Origin: CADEED01 sp963839685
Lineage (GTDB): Bacteria; Pseudomonadota; Gammaproteobacteria; Steroidobacterales; Steroidobacteraceae
Assembly: GCA_963839685.1 (NCBI GenBank)
Contig: CAWIVS010000012.1
Coordinates: 868,001-932,000 of the forward strand
Direction of reading: 5' to 3'
DNA length: 64,000 nucleotides
Shown: positions 47,814 through 57,701 of the stretch, piece after piece
Numbering within the stretch: position 1 is the stretch's first letter
How the letters are laid out: each line of letters starts with the position of its first letter
The notes under the pieces: generated by a model
Databases searched by the model: none
Told to the model about the DNA's origin: nothing
What the model saw: only the letters and a program-made list of their open reading frames with translations
Program-made: the position numbers and the translations under genes

Positions 47814-48039
47814 CAGCTGATCTGCCAGCCCGGGATCTCCGGCTCCACCAGCCTGGCAAGTCCCCGCAGCGATTCCTGCCAGCCAAGGCAACAGGCCTCG
47901 ACCGTCTATCGCAGACGTGTCTCCCGGTACCAGATCCAGATATTCGCCGCCGAAAGGATGTACGAATTCGGTGAGCGACCATGGTACCGCCACGGCTGCC
48001 GTGACATCGTCGAGCGACGTCCCGGCTATGAGAGTCTCA
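47814..48039 (-). pseudogene. Degenerate, internally deleted copy of the SRPBCC/AHSA1 gene
   Basis: The segment 47814-47901 is almost identical to 49291-49382, which covers the 3' end of the intact SRPBCC gene and some bases beyond its stop. Immediately next, 47910-48039 resembles a more upstream part of the same kind of gene (FVHPFGGEYLDLVPGD on the minus strand). About 125 bp in between is missing and the stop codon is mutated. This is a decayed duplicate. Confidence 0.75.
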
Positions 48040-48091
48040 CTGTCGGGGCGTAATGCGTCTGGTCCGCATGCCACTCCCCATGGAGACTCCG

Positions 48092-49193
48092 ATGATAAAG
48101 ACAAAGACATTGATTCAGGTTTGTTGGGTCGCGACGAGTTTGCTGATTGCGACGACTGCCGCAGCGCAATCGGTGGACACCCTCGCATCCGGGTTGAATA
48201 ACCCGCGAGGTATTGCGTTTGCCCCGAATGGTGGCCTCTACGTGGTGGAAATGGGTGACGGTGGTGCCGGGCCCTGCATCCTGTCGCCGGTCTTTCCAAA
48301 CCCGCCGCGCTGTTATGGCGAAACCGGAGCGCTCACCCGGATTGCGCCTGACGGTGTGCCTGGCTTCGAACGTGTTGCAACAGGACTGCCGTCGCTGGGC
48401 CTCGCAACCGGCGCCGGGGAAGGCGGAGCTGCCGACCTTTCCTTCCACGGCATGGTGGCATACGTCCAGGTGGGGTTCGGCGGCAACCCGGCGCAACGTA
48501 CGTTGCTCGGTCCTGCGGGCGCGTTGTTCGGCCAATTGTTGCAGGTAACGCCGAACGGTCGCTGGCGATCGCTTGCAGACGTTGCCGGCCATGAGTCGGT
48601 CAACAATCCCGCTGGCGGTCCGATCGACTCGAACCCGTACGGCGTGCTGGCATTGCCTGGTCGGCGCATCGTTGCCGATGCCGGTGCCAACGCCCTCATC
48701 GACGTTCTTGCGAACGGCAGAACCAGGACCCTCGCGGTGTTGCCCCCTGCCGCATCCCGGTGCACGAGATGCGGTTCCGACCTCGGTTACCGAAGGACCG
48801 GATGGCGCCCTCTACGTCGGGCAACTGACCGGCTTTCCGTTCTGGCAGGGAACGGCCAGCGTGTGGCGACTCGAGAGCGATGGCAGCGCCCCGGCCGTTT
48901 ATGCCAGTGGCTTCACGGCAATCGTTGACCTGGCGCTTTCGCCGGCAGGCGATATCTATGTGCTGGAGATCGCGACGGGACAGGCGGGCGCCTTTCCGCC
49001 GCCCGCCCCCGGGCTGGGCAGCGGTCGGCTGGTGCGTCAATGCGATGGCGGCGCGAAGGAAGTCCTGCTGCCGGGATTGGTTTTTGCGGCGGGCCTCGCA
49101 TTGGGGCCGGATGGCGCCGTCTACCTGACGAACAATGGCACGTCGAATGTCAGTGGCGAGGTGCTGCGCGTCGAAGTGCCGCCCTGCCCATAG
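48092..49193 (+). CDS. ScyD/ScyE-like secreted beta-propeller protein (one frameshift)
   Basis: A secreted NHL/propeller-type protein of the ScyD/ScyE family. It has a signal peptide (MIKTKTLIQVCWVATSLLIATTAAAQS), then repeats of the form LNNPRGIAFAPNGGLYVVEMGDGG, VTEGPDGALYVGQLTGFPF, AIVDLALSPAGDIYVLEIA and AAGLALGPDGAVYLTNNGTS. The frame shifts near 48755-48770, after LPPAA; the total span is one base over 367 codons. The start ATG 48092 has GGAGA 5 nt upstream. The name comes from cyanobacterial scytonemin clusters, but most homologues have no known role. The gene lies between two copies of the SRPBCC sequence. Confidence 0.82.
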
Positions 49194-49303
49194 GCAGGTC
49201 TCGAAGTGGATGGACCAGCTGTCTATCTACCCGGAAGAGTTGTTCAGCATCATGGCGCAGCGCGCCACGATCTGCGCGACGGCGGAGAGCTACAGCTGAT
49301 CTG

Positions 49304-49747
49304 CTAGCCCGGGATCTCCGGCTCCACCAGCCTGGCAAGTCCCCGCAGCGATTCCTGCCAGCCCAGGTAACAGGCCTCGACCGGAATCACGTCGGGAATC
49401 CCGGATTGCACGATCGAGATGTCCGTGCCGACGGAGACCTTGGTGAGCACCACGGTGACTTCCATGACGCCGGGCAGGTTCGGATCGTCGAACTTGTCCG
49501 TGTACCGCAGGCGTTCTCCCGGCACCAGCTCCAGGTATTCGCCGCCGAAAGAATGGCTGTTGCCGCTCGAGAAGTTCGTGAACGACATCTTGAACGACCC
49601 GCCAACACGGGCATCCATGTGATGCACGTGCGCGCTGAAACCATTCGGCGGTAGCCACTTGGCCATGCCGTCCGGATCGAGAAAGGCCTTGTAGACCCTG
49701 GCGGGCGGCGCGCTCAACACTCGATGAAGTCGAACAGTACCGGGCAT
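49304..49747 (-). CDS. SRPBCC (AHSA1-like) domain protein
   Basis: A 147-aa START-like protein: RVLSAPPARVYKAFLDPDGMAKWLPPNGFSAHVHHMDARVGGSFKMSFTNF is the classic N-terminal AHSA1 sequence, GGEYLELVPGERLRYTDKFDD follows, and GWQESLRGLARLVEPEIPG ends it. The fold forms a hydrophobic cavity for lipids or other small ligands. It starts at ATG 49747. A decayed copy lies at 47814-48039. Together with ECF42, DGPF and VOC genes it belongs to a common stress-linked gene set. Confidence 0.9.
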   Translation of the reverse strand: MPGTVRLHRVLSAPPARVYKAFLDPDGMAKWLPPNGFSAHVHHMDARVGGSFKMSFTNFSSGNSHSFGGEYLELVPGERLRYTDKFDDPNLPGVMEVTVVLTKVSVGTDISIVQSGIPDVIPVEACYLGWQESLRGLARLVEPEIPG

Positions 49748-49827
49748 GGCTCGATCTCCTGACTGCGATTTCGCCCGGGCATGGTAGCCGAATCGCCACG
49801 TCCTTCTGTCGTGAATGCGGCGGGCTC

Positions 49828-50439
49828 CTACCTCACCAGCGGCTGTTCTGGTCGCGCTTCGGGCGCCTCGCCGAGACCGTGCAGCGCCCAACGCGCATTC
49901 GCGTCGCCGAGTGCGGCCGCGCGTTGAAGAAGTCCGACTCCCAGTGAATGGTCTGCCGGCGTGTCGTTGGCGATGAGCATCCGCCCGCGCATGTACATGG
50001 CGTGTGCGTTCTGCTGGTCGATGGCCTTCTCGTACCAGGACGCCGCCTGCGCTTCGTCCTGTGCAACCCCGGCGCCGAGCTGGTACAGCCGCGCATATGC
50101 CGCCTGGGACGGCGCGTCTCCGGCATGTGCGGCCAGCGCGCACCAGTACGCGGCGTCCCGGTAGTCGCCGGACATCTCCGCGTGCAGCATGGCATCGGAA
50201 CACATGCGCGACTGCGCTGGAATCTCACCGCGAAGCGCCGCGGCGACCACGTCTTCGGCAGGAGCGCGGGCCGCACCCGCGGACGGAAGCGGATCGGTTC
50301 GTGGCCCGGGATGTTCCGTTTGCGGTGGGCTCAACACCGCAGTGCCCGGTTCACGCGAATCCAGCAGATACGAACAAACTACCGCGGTCAGAGCCATGAT
50401 CAGGATCAGCGCCGCGAACGCAAGCCAGCGTCGCTTCAT
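49828..50439 (-). CDS. SEL1-like repeat membrane-anchored protein
   Basis: A 203-aa protein with an N-terminal membrane anchor (MKRRWLAFAALILIMALTAVVCSYLL), a Pro-rich linker, and SEL1-like helical repeats: YRDAAYWCALAAHAGDAPSQAAYARLYQLGAGVAQDEAQAASWYEKA and AHAMYMRGRMLIANDTPADHSLGVGLLQRAAALGDANARWAL. SEL1 repeats bind other proteins. It probably faces the periplasm. ATG 50439 is 4 nt after the DUF1348 stop. The target is unknown. Confidence 0.83.
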   Translation of the reverse strand: MKRRWLAFAALILIMALTAVVCSYLLDSREPGTAVLSPPQTEHPGPRTDPLPSAGAARAPAEDVVAAALRGEIPAQSRMCSDAMLHAEMSGDYRDAAYWCALAAHAGDAPSQAAYARLYQLGAGVAQDEAQAASWYEKAIDQQNAHAMYMRGRMLIANDTPADHSLGVGLLQRAAALGDANARWALHGLGEAPEARPEQPLVR

Positions 50440-50443
50440 GTCC

Positions 50444-50923
50444 TCAGAGGTCCAGGTCGCCCAGGCCCGGATGGTCATCCGGACGGCGGCCCAGCGGCCA
50501 GCGGAATTTGCGCTCGGAGTCGCTGATCAGCAGATCGTTGATGCTGGCGTGACGGCGCTTCATCAACCCAAGCTGGTCGAATTCCCAGTTTTCATTGCCG
50601 TACGAGCGAAACCAGTGGCCGGAGTCGTCGTGCCACTCGTAGGCGAAGCGCACTGCAATGCGCGCGCCCTCACAGGCCCAGACTTCCTTGATGAGCCGGT
50701 AGTCCAGTTCCCTGGCCCATTTACGCTTCAGGAATTCGACGATGGCCGGCCGGCCCGAAAAGAACTCCGCGCGGTTACGCCAGGCGCTGTCGACGGTGTA
50801 GGCCAGCGACACGCGCTCCGGATCGCGCGAGTTCCAGGCATCTTCGGCGGCGCGCGCCTTGACGGCCGCCGTCTCGCGCGTGAATGGCGGAAACGGCGGG
50901 CGTCCTTGCGCCTGGGAGTTCAC
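50444..50923 (-). CDS. DUF1348 (NTF2-like) family protein
   Basis: A 159-aa NTF2/SnoaL-fold protein with the strongly conserved DUF1348 sequence: AAEDAWNSRDPERVSLAYT, SAWRNRAEFFSGR, FLKRKWARELDYRLIKE, FAYEWHDDSGHWFRSYGNENWEFD and the end SERKFRWPLGRRPDDHPGL. The family is widespread in bacteria and fungi and has no established function. GTG 50923 lies one base after the TonB receptor stop, so it is probably translated from the same transcript. Confidence 0.93.
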   Translation of the reverse strand: MNSQAQGRPPFPPFTRETAAVKARAAEDAWNSRDPERVSLAYTVDSAWRNRAEFFSGRPAIVEFLKRKWARELDYRLIKEVWACEGARIAVRFAYEWHDDSGHWFRSYGNENWEFDQLGLMKRRHASINDLLISDSERKFRWPLGRRPDDHPGLGDLDL

Positions 50924-50924
50924 T

Positions 50925-53328
50925 TCAGAAGCTGTGGCTGTACTTCAGTCCGATGGTGCGTGGCGTCGTCATGATGGAATAGACGATGCCACCACAGATC
51001 GTCCACGGCGCACTCCGCGTAGTTATACAGGCTGGCACGTTCATCGAAGGCATTCTTGACGAACAATTCCGCCTGCCAATCCTCCTTCCCCACGCCAAAC
51101 GACAGATCGACGAGCGTGTAGGCATCCCCATCACCGAGAACCGCATTCTCGGACTCCAGGAGCGCAGTGCGCCTGTCTCCCTCATGCGCCACGGAGGCCT
51201 GGAAATGCGAGTCGAGGCCCCCCATCGAAAACTCATATCGGCCGGTCAAGTTACCCTTGAACTCCGCGGTACTCGGCAGCCGCGTACCTGACGCGGTGAA
51301 CTCGGCGGGATCGTTCGCGACGCATTCGGCCTCGGGAAGCGGCTTTCCGTCGGTGCCCAGGCTGAGGCAGAAGTCGTCGCTCAACTCCGACTGCTGCAAC
51401 GCGAGGCCGCCGAACAGCGAGAACGAATCGGTGACGGCCCATTGCAGTTCCATCTCGATGCCTTCGAGTTTGGCCGAACCGGCATTCGTGAGATTCGTGA
51501 GTCCGTTCTCTCCCAGGAATGAGAACTGGAAGTCGTCCCAGTCGGCGGAATAGATTGCGCCATTGAAACGCAGCCTGTTCTCGAACCAGGTGGTCTTCCA
51601 GCCGACCTCGTAGTTCGTGAGGAAGTCCGCCACGTATGGTGGAAACGTGCCGCGGCGATTCACGCCGCCGGGACGGAATCCCTCCGAGCGCGTGAAGTAC
51701 ACCATCGCATCGTCGGTGATGTGGTACGTCGCGTTGAATTTGAACGTGGTGTCCTTGTCCTCGACGGTCTTGTCGAGGTTCGTACAAGGCCCGTTCTCGA
51801 AGGCGGTAGTCTCGAAACACGAGACCTCGCCGGTCGAGGATCCGTACGCATTGTTGAGGCCGAACCCGAAGAACCCTTCGAGCGAGTTCTCGTACTTGAA
51901 GTAACGCGCACCGCCCGTGAGCGAGAACTTGTCGGTCACGTCCCAGGTGATCTCGCCGAAGATCGCGGAGTCGCGATCGACGCGGTACTGCTTGGTCAGC
52001 CAGAACGTGTCATCCCAGTCTTCACCGGTAACGTCGCCCGCGTCGTTGAGACCCGTGATCTTGTACGCCTGCTCGATGTCATGCGTCTGGCGCTGCGCGA
52101 ACAGTCCGAACACGGCGTGGACCTTGTTTTCCACCGGCGTGGTGAAGCGCAGCTCATGGCTCCACTTCGTGTAGTGATCCTTGCCATTGATGAACTGCGA
52201 CGGATTGATCAGCTCATTGTCGTTGTCGTAGAAATATGTGCCGTAGCCGGCCAGCGTGTCGTAGAAAAACGCGTAGTCGGAATAGTCGGAGTCCACGTCA
52301 ACGTTGCGCTTCAGGTACGAGCTCGCCAACGTCATGTCAAGATTCGCGATCTTGCCTTCAACGGTGAGGGCGGCCTGAGCCCAGCGATCGTCGCTTTTCT
52401 CGGGATGCCAGTGTTCGACGGCCAGCTCGCGAAGGCCCGACTGTTGAGCGTAGATGCCATTGCTCTTCGTCTGCTGCCCCATGATGGCGGGCGTGATGCT
52501 CCAGTTATCGTTGAGGTCTACCTTGAGCGCGACACGCGCGCCGTAGACATCGGCGTCGTTGTAGTTCTCGTCCGCCAGTGAATCCATCGAGATGCCGGAA
52601 GTCGGGAAGGTGCGCGTGGCGGGCAGGTTGTCGATGTAGCCCGGGTCGTGGCGCGCCCAGCCCACCATGCGAATGGCGGCTTTCTCACCCAACGGAATGT
52701 TCGCCATGCCCTCGGCGAGGTATCCCTCCTCGCCGTTCGCGATCGTGCTGCCCTCGATGCTGAATCCGGCGTCGAAGGCGGACGGATCCGGCTTGTTCGT
52801 GATGATGCGAATCGTGCCGGACTCCGAGTTGGCGCCGTACAGCGTGCCCTGCGGGCCCGCCAGCGCCTCGACGCGCGCGATGTCGTACATGTGGATGTCG
52901 AGCGCGCCCTGGATCGTGGTGATCGGCTGCTCGTCGAGATACTGGCCGACGCCGGGCTGCGAACCGGAGTGGTTGCCGTTGTCTCCGGAAGCCGCGCCGC
53001 GCATGAAGACACGCGCAAAGCCCGGGCCCGCGGACTGCACTGAAACGCTTGGCAATAACTTGGCGAAGTCGTCGAAACTGTTGACGCCGAGTTGCTCGAG
53101 CCGTTCCGTGCCGATGGCCTGGATGCTGAGCGGAACGTCCTGCAGGTTCTGCGCGGTCTTGAGGGCGGTGACCACCACTTCTTCGAGACCCTGGCTCTCT
53201 TCCGCCTGTTGCGCCTGTACGACGCCAGCCCCGGCGAGCAGCGCGCCTGCCAATGGGATGCCGCGTAGCAGCGTTCGGGCGCGGATGGATTTCTGCCGGC
53301 GGATCTTGCGTAATTTGCTGCGTGTCAT
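50925..53328 (-). CDS. TonB-dependent receptor (frameshift near the C-terminus)
   Basis: An outer-membrane active transporter of about 800 aa. A long basic signal region (MTRSKLRKIRRQKS...) ends in GAGVVQAQQ. The plug domain begins EEVVVTALKTAQNLQDVPLSIQAIG and has NSESGTIRIITNKPDPS. The barrel includes VYFTRSEGFRPGGVNRRG and FNGAIYSADWDDFQFS. Near 50990 the frame changes so that the protein ends ICGGIVYSIMTTPRTIGLKYSHSF, the expected aromatic terminal residue, at 50925; the span is +1. ATG 53328 has AGGGGC upstream. The substrate is unknown; there is no TonB-box-linked sigma regulator nearby. Confidence 0.92.
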
Positions 53329-53361
53329 CGTAGAGCCCCTATTCTTTAGTAGTAGCCAATT

Positions 53362-53373
53362 GGGACGCGTCCC
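53362..53373. promoter_or_regulatory. Perfect palindrome upstream of the TonB receptor
   Basis: GGGACGCGTCCC is a perfect 12-bp palindrome 33 bp upstream of the receptor start codon, in the 100-bp gap after the sulfotransferase gene. A centrally CG-paired palindrome at this distance suits an operator. The cognate regulator is not identified. Confidence 0.35.
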
Positions 53374-53428
53374 CTCGATTCCGCATCCCTCAACAACCTG
53401 GCCGAAGTGTATGCCTTCCGCCACGGAA

Positions 53429-55343
53429 TCAAAACTGGGGTACCTTGGGATACGCCGAAAGGACCGACCCCAGCGCCTGTTCGAGGGGCTTCAGCCAGGG
53501 CTCGAAGTGGCGCCACTGGTCCATGCCCTCGCGGAAAATCGGCCGCCGCACCTGCTCCGAGCTCGCGGTGCGCACCGCGCGCGTATTCTCATGAAACTTA
53601 AGCACTCCCTCCTCGAACGGCAGCCCGCAGTAGTCGAGCAGCCGGCGAATCTCACCCTCGGTGTCCTCGATCATGTTCTCGTAGAACACGCGGTGCACTC
53701 GGCCGGGCAGAACCTCGTCGAAGTGCGCCATGAGCTCGACGTAGTCGGCGTAATAGCGGCCGATCTCGGCGAGGTCGTACGTGAAATTCTGGCCGCGGGC
53801 GAAGTGCTGCTTGAACCCCGACAGGCAGCAGCCGAGTGGATGCCGGCGCGCGTCGACTATCTTCGCCTTTGGCAGCATCAGGTGGATGAAGCCCAGGTGC
53901 GCGAAATTGTTCGGCATCTTGTCGATGAAGAACGGCGCCGCCGTTTTCCGTTGTATGCGCGTCTGCTGCAGGTACTTTTCGCCGAGCCCCGCGAGCTCCT
54001 CGGCGCTGAACTTCGTCAACGCGCGCGGATAGGACGTGCCTTGAGTGCGCGTGGTCCGCGCACCCACCGCGCGGGCGAGCATCGCGACGTCCGGCAGCTC
54101 CATCGTCCCCTCGACTTGCGAGTGCGAGGCCAGGATCTGCTCGATCAAAGTGGAGCCGGAGCGTGGCAATCCCACGATGAAAATCGGGTCCGGCGCGTCG
54201 CAGCCCCAGCCCGGACGTTCCGCGAAGAACTCGCGCGTGAAGAGGCGCTTGCTGCGCTCGACATGCGCGCGGTTCTCATCGGCGTCGTAGCGGATCATTC
54301 CGCGGCGCAGTCGATTGCCCTCCGCGTAATGCGCGAACGACTGTTGCGTACTCGGCGGCGTCCTCGAGTGCCTTGGCCAGCGAGAACTCGAAGTGGAACC
54401 GATCCTCGTCCGCAAGATCGGCACGCGCGAGCTGCATCCGCATGGCCGCAATTTCCTCATCCGTGAAGTGAAAGGTCTTGAGGTTCGCGAGGCTCCAGTA
54501 GGCTTCGCCGAGATGCGGCGCGAGCGAAATGCAGCGCCGGTAGGCGTCAATGCTCTCCGGGTTGCGTCCGGCCGTCTTGAGCGCATGGCCCATGCTCATC
54601 CACACCTTCGGCTGCTTCGGATACTCGGCAAGCACCCCGTGGTATTCGTCGATGGACGCGGCGTATTCGCCTGCGCGCCCCAGGATCGCGGCCCGGAGAT
54701 TGCGATAGCCGGGATTGCGCGCGTCGTCGGCGAGCAATCGCTCCACTTCGACCAATGCGGACTCGGGCTTGAACTGCCGATGCAGCACTGTCGCGTAGTT
54801 GTGGCGCGCGGCGGCGAAGCCCGGCGCGAGCTCGAGGCAGCGCGCCAGCAGTTTCTCGGCGTCGCCGTAACGGCCGAGGCGCGCCGCAACCTCCGCCAGC
54901 ATGCGGATCGCCGCGACGTCGGTGGGATGCCGCTTGAGGAATTCGCGCAGTTCGCCTTCGGCGTCCGGGATGCGGTTCTCGACCAGCGCGAGCGCGGCGC
55001 TCATGAGCCTGGGATCCCGCGTCGAGTAGCGCACGGACTGCGCATAAGACTCGTCGGCCGCCTCGCGCATCTCCAGCGCGCTGTAGTGATCGCCGAGCGC
55101 GCGCCACGCCTCGTGCAGCTCGGGCTTGAAATGCACCGCGCGCCGTAGCGCCGCGATCGCCTCCTCGCCCTGGCCGAGACGGCCCAGCGCCAGGCCCGAC
55201 AGCGCCAGTGCGTCCGGCTGGTCCGGATGCACCTTGAGGATCTCCGCGGCCTGCTCGGCGGCGGCCGCGGCATCCCGCTCCAGCAGCCGCCCTGCGTGTC
55301 GCAGGGCTACTTCGAGAGTACCCAGCGGTTCTGGCGTGTTCAC
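53429..55343 (-). CDS. TPR-containing sulfotransferase (one frameshift)
   Basis: The protein is about 638 aa. The N-terminal half is tetratricopeptide repeats (LKVHPDQPDALALSGLALGRLGQGEEAIAALRRAV and about eight further units). The C-terminal half is a PAPS-dependent sulfotransferase with the 5'-phosphosulfate loop PIFIVGLPRSGSTLIEQILASH and the 3'-phosphate region KIVDARRHPLGCCLSGFKQHF. The frame changes near 54350 (EDAAEYAT to QQSFAHYAEGN), with a net +1. Genes of this type are often next to TonB receptors in Steroidobacter- and Caulobacter-like bacteria. It starts 11 nt after the M20 peptidase gene. The acceptor is unknown. Confidence 0.9.
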
Positions 55344-55354
55344 GCTAACTACCT

Positions 55355-56774
55355 TCAGCGGCGCTTGCCGGCGAGCTCCGTGACCAGCGTGTGCCAGAAG
55401 GTCAGGCTGTCGTAGAACGACTGCACACCGAGGCGTTCATTGAGGCCATGCGAGAAGTCGTCCTTGGACATCATGAAATTGCCGTCGGTGCCGTAGGTCG
55501 GGATGCCGATGGAGCGGAATACCAGTCCGTCGGTGGCGCCGGAGGTTTGCGTGGGAACGATGAGCACCCCGGGGCGGATCTTGCGCGCGGCGCGCGTCAC
55601 GGCCTTGAGCACGTCCTCGCGCAGCGGCGAGGCGTCGCTCGACAGCGGCGCGCCCTCCAGCTTGACCTCCACCCCGCTGCCAGCGGCCTGCTGTAACGCC
55701 TGCCGCACGTCTTCGATCTTCACGCCGGGAAAGATGCGGCAATTGACGTTGGCCCGGGCCGACTGCGGCAGCGCATTTTCGCCGTGCCCGCCGTTGAGCA
55801 TGGTGGCCACGCAGGTGGTGCGCGTCCGGCCGACGTAGCTCGGCTCGCGCGCAATCACCGCGGCGGCCGCGGCGTCGCGCGGATTGTCGGCGAACTTGCG
55901 CATTGCCTCGCCGAGTTCGCCCGGCGCGATCGTGCCCGCCTGCCGGAACGAAGCCACGGTGGTGTCGTTCCACATCACCGGGAACTTGTAGTCGCGCACC
56001 TTGAGCAGCGCAGCGGCCAGATCGTAGATGGCATTGTCATCGCGCGGCTGCGAGCTGTGCCCGCCGGGATTGCGCGCCGTCACCGAGAAATCCGCATAGG
56101 TCTTCTCGGCGGTCTGCAGCTCGAAATAGAGCGCCTTGCCCGATTCATCGTCGAGCACGCCACCGCCCGCGTCACCGTTGAGCGCAAACTCGGCATCGAT
56201 GAGGTCGCGATGCTTGTGCGCGATGTTGACGGTGGTCGCCTGCGCGGTTTCCTCGTCGCCGGAGAAGAACAGGATCACATCCCGGCTCGGGACGAATCCT
56301 TCCGCCTTGAGACGCAGGAAGGTGCTGGTGATCGCCACCACGCCCTGCTTGTCGTCATAGGTGCCGCGCCCGTAGAAATAGCCGTTCTCCTCGATCAGCT
56401 CGAAGGGACTGCGCTCCCAGTCTTCGCGCTTCGCCGCGACCACATCCATGTGCGCCAGGAGCAGGATGGGCTTGCCACCCTTGCCGTTGCCGCGGTAGCG
56501 CACTACCAGCGAGGCGGTCTTGTCGCCCTCGCCCTCGAAAGGAACGACGTGGATGTCGGCGGCGGGAAAGCCGGCCGCCCGGAACTCACCCGCGAGGTAT
56601 TCGGCCATGATCGGGCACCTGCCCGTTGCCCTTGGACGTGGGCATGGCAACGACTTTTGCATAGATTTCCCGGGCTTTTTGCTCATGCTGGCTGAGCCTG
56701 CCCGGTTCGGCAGCGCTGGCGACCCCCGTAACCCACAGCACGGCGGCAAATACAAGAACTGGTTTGAGTGGCAT
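55355..56774 (-). CDS. Secreted M20 family metallopeptidase (one frameshift)
   Basis: A zinc-dependent exopeptidase/deacylase. The signal peptide MPLKPVLVFAAVLWVTGVASAAEP starts at ATG 56774. Near 56612 the frame changes between NGQVP and IMAEYLAGEFRAAGF; the span is +1. The metal ligands are in LLAHMDVV (His), GRGTYDDKQG (Asp), FSGDEETA (Glu pair) and NGDAGGG (Asp). A dimerisation domain follows (ARNPGGHSSQP), then the ATDG and FSHGLNE segments. The normal length is about 473 aa. It diverges from pspA across 145 bp and heads the run with sulfotransferase and TonB receptor. Confidence 0.9.
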
Positions 56775-56844
56775 TGAAAACCCCGGGAAGTTTGAATGCG
56801 GCATATTACGCGACCGAGGGCCGGTCTTTTTCGCGCACGGACTT

Positions 56845-56873
56845 TTGCTCGTAGGGGCAGCCCCCATTATTCT
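56845..56873 (+). promoter_or_regulatory. Candidate promoter of the pspA cassette
   Basis: TTGCTC and TATTCT are separated by 17 nt, a weak sigma70 layout. The spacer contains the perfect palindrome GGGGCAGCCCC (56854-56864), a possible operator. I see no sigma54 TGGCAC-N5-TTGC element, unlike the E. coli psp promoter. Confidence 0.4.
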
Positions 56874-56876
56874 TGG

Positions 56877-56898
56877 CTGCCGCGCTTGGGCGCGGCAG
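56877..56898 (+). promoter_or_regulatory. Leader hairpin upstream of pspA
   Basis: CTGCCGCGC, loop TTGG, GCGCGGCAG is a perfect 9-bp GC-rich stem. It ends 21 nt before the pspA ATG, just before the GGGAGG ribosome-binding site, and lies downstream of the candidate -10. It may stabilise the leader or modulate initiation. Confidence 0.5.
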
Positions 56899-56919
56899 GT
56901 CTGCCGGGAGGGGCACCAC

Positions 56920-57672
56920 ATGTTCGGACGCATCGCCAACCTGTTCAAAGGTTTCCTGTCGCTGTTCGTCTCTGGCGTCGAACGCCGCAACCCGGAGGCA
57001 CTGCTGGAACTGGAGCAGGAAGACCTCCGCAAGCAGGTGGGCAACTTCAACCAGGGCCTGGCGTCGCACGCCGGTCTCTCCGAGCGGCTCATGAGCCAGG
57101 TGCGCAAACTCGAGGCCGAGCAGAAGGACCTGCGCGCCAAGACCACCGCGCACGTGCGTGCCGGCAATAATGCCGCCGCCGGCCAGTACGCGCTGCGCCT
57201 GCAGAGTGTCGAGGCGCAGCTCGCCGAGAACCGCACGCAGCTCGAGCAGGCCGAGACCACGTACAAGAATCTCGTCAAGGCGCGTGACGTGGCCGTGCAG
57301 ACCGCGCGCGCCAAGATCGAAAGCCTCAAGGGCGCCATCAACGACATGCGCATGAAGCAGGCCATGGCGGAGATCCACGAAATGTCCGCCGGCATGATCA
57401 CCAACATCGGCGGCGCCGGTGACACGCTCAACCGTCTCGAGAGCATGGTCATGGAGGAACGCGACAAGGCCGCCGGCCGCGCGCGTGTCGCCAAAGACTC
57501 GGTCGACATGACGCAGGTCAACATCAAGGAATCCGAGATGACTGCGCTCGCCGACCAGGCGCTCGCGGATTTCGCTGCGCGTGAGGGTATTTCACTCAAG
57601 GGTGAGGCCACGGCCGCGCCGGCCGAGCGTTCCATGGGCGCGACCGAGAAGCCCAGCTCCGAGCCCCAGTAG
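56920..57672 (+). CDS. pspA: PspA/IM30 family membrane-remodelling protein
   Basis: PspA belongs to the same superfamily as Vipp1/IM30 and ESCRT-III; these form rods and rings that protect or remodel membranes. The 250-aa protein opens with an amphipathic helix (MFGRIANLFKGFLSLFVSG). A long helical coiled-coil follows, up to about residue 200 (LELEQEDLRKQVGNFNQGLASHAGLSERLM, AQLAENRTQLEQAETTYKNLVKARDVAVQ). A disordered Ala/Ser/Glu tail ends it. A GGGAGG ribosome-binding site precedes ATG 56920. It is the first gene of a four-gene cassette with an AAA ATPase 29 nt downstream. No PspB, PspC or PspF gene is present. Confidence 0.9.
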   Translation: MFGRIANLFKGFLSLFVSGVERRNPEALLELEQEDLRKQVGNFNQGLASHAGLSERLMSQVRKLEAEQKDLRAKTTAHVRAGNNAAAGQYALRLQSVEAQLAENRTQLEQAETTYKNLVKARDVAVQTARAKIESLKGAINDMRMKQAMAEIHEMSAGMITNIGGAGDTLNRLESMVMEERDKAAGRARVAKDSVDMTQVNIKESEMTALADQALADFAAREGISLKGEATAAPAERSMGATEKPSSEPQ

Positions 57673-57701
57673 CTAGAGAGTCCCGTTCGGGAACAAAGAC
57701 G

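Noticed and set aside
52667..54466. A 599-aa open frame antisense to the TonB receptor and sulfotransferase
   Set aside because: It crosses two real genes and their intergenic gap and has no domain.
56775..56919. A sigma54 promoter for the pspA cassette
   Set aside because: I looked for TGGCAC-N5-TTGC because E. coli psp uses it; no match is present.
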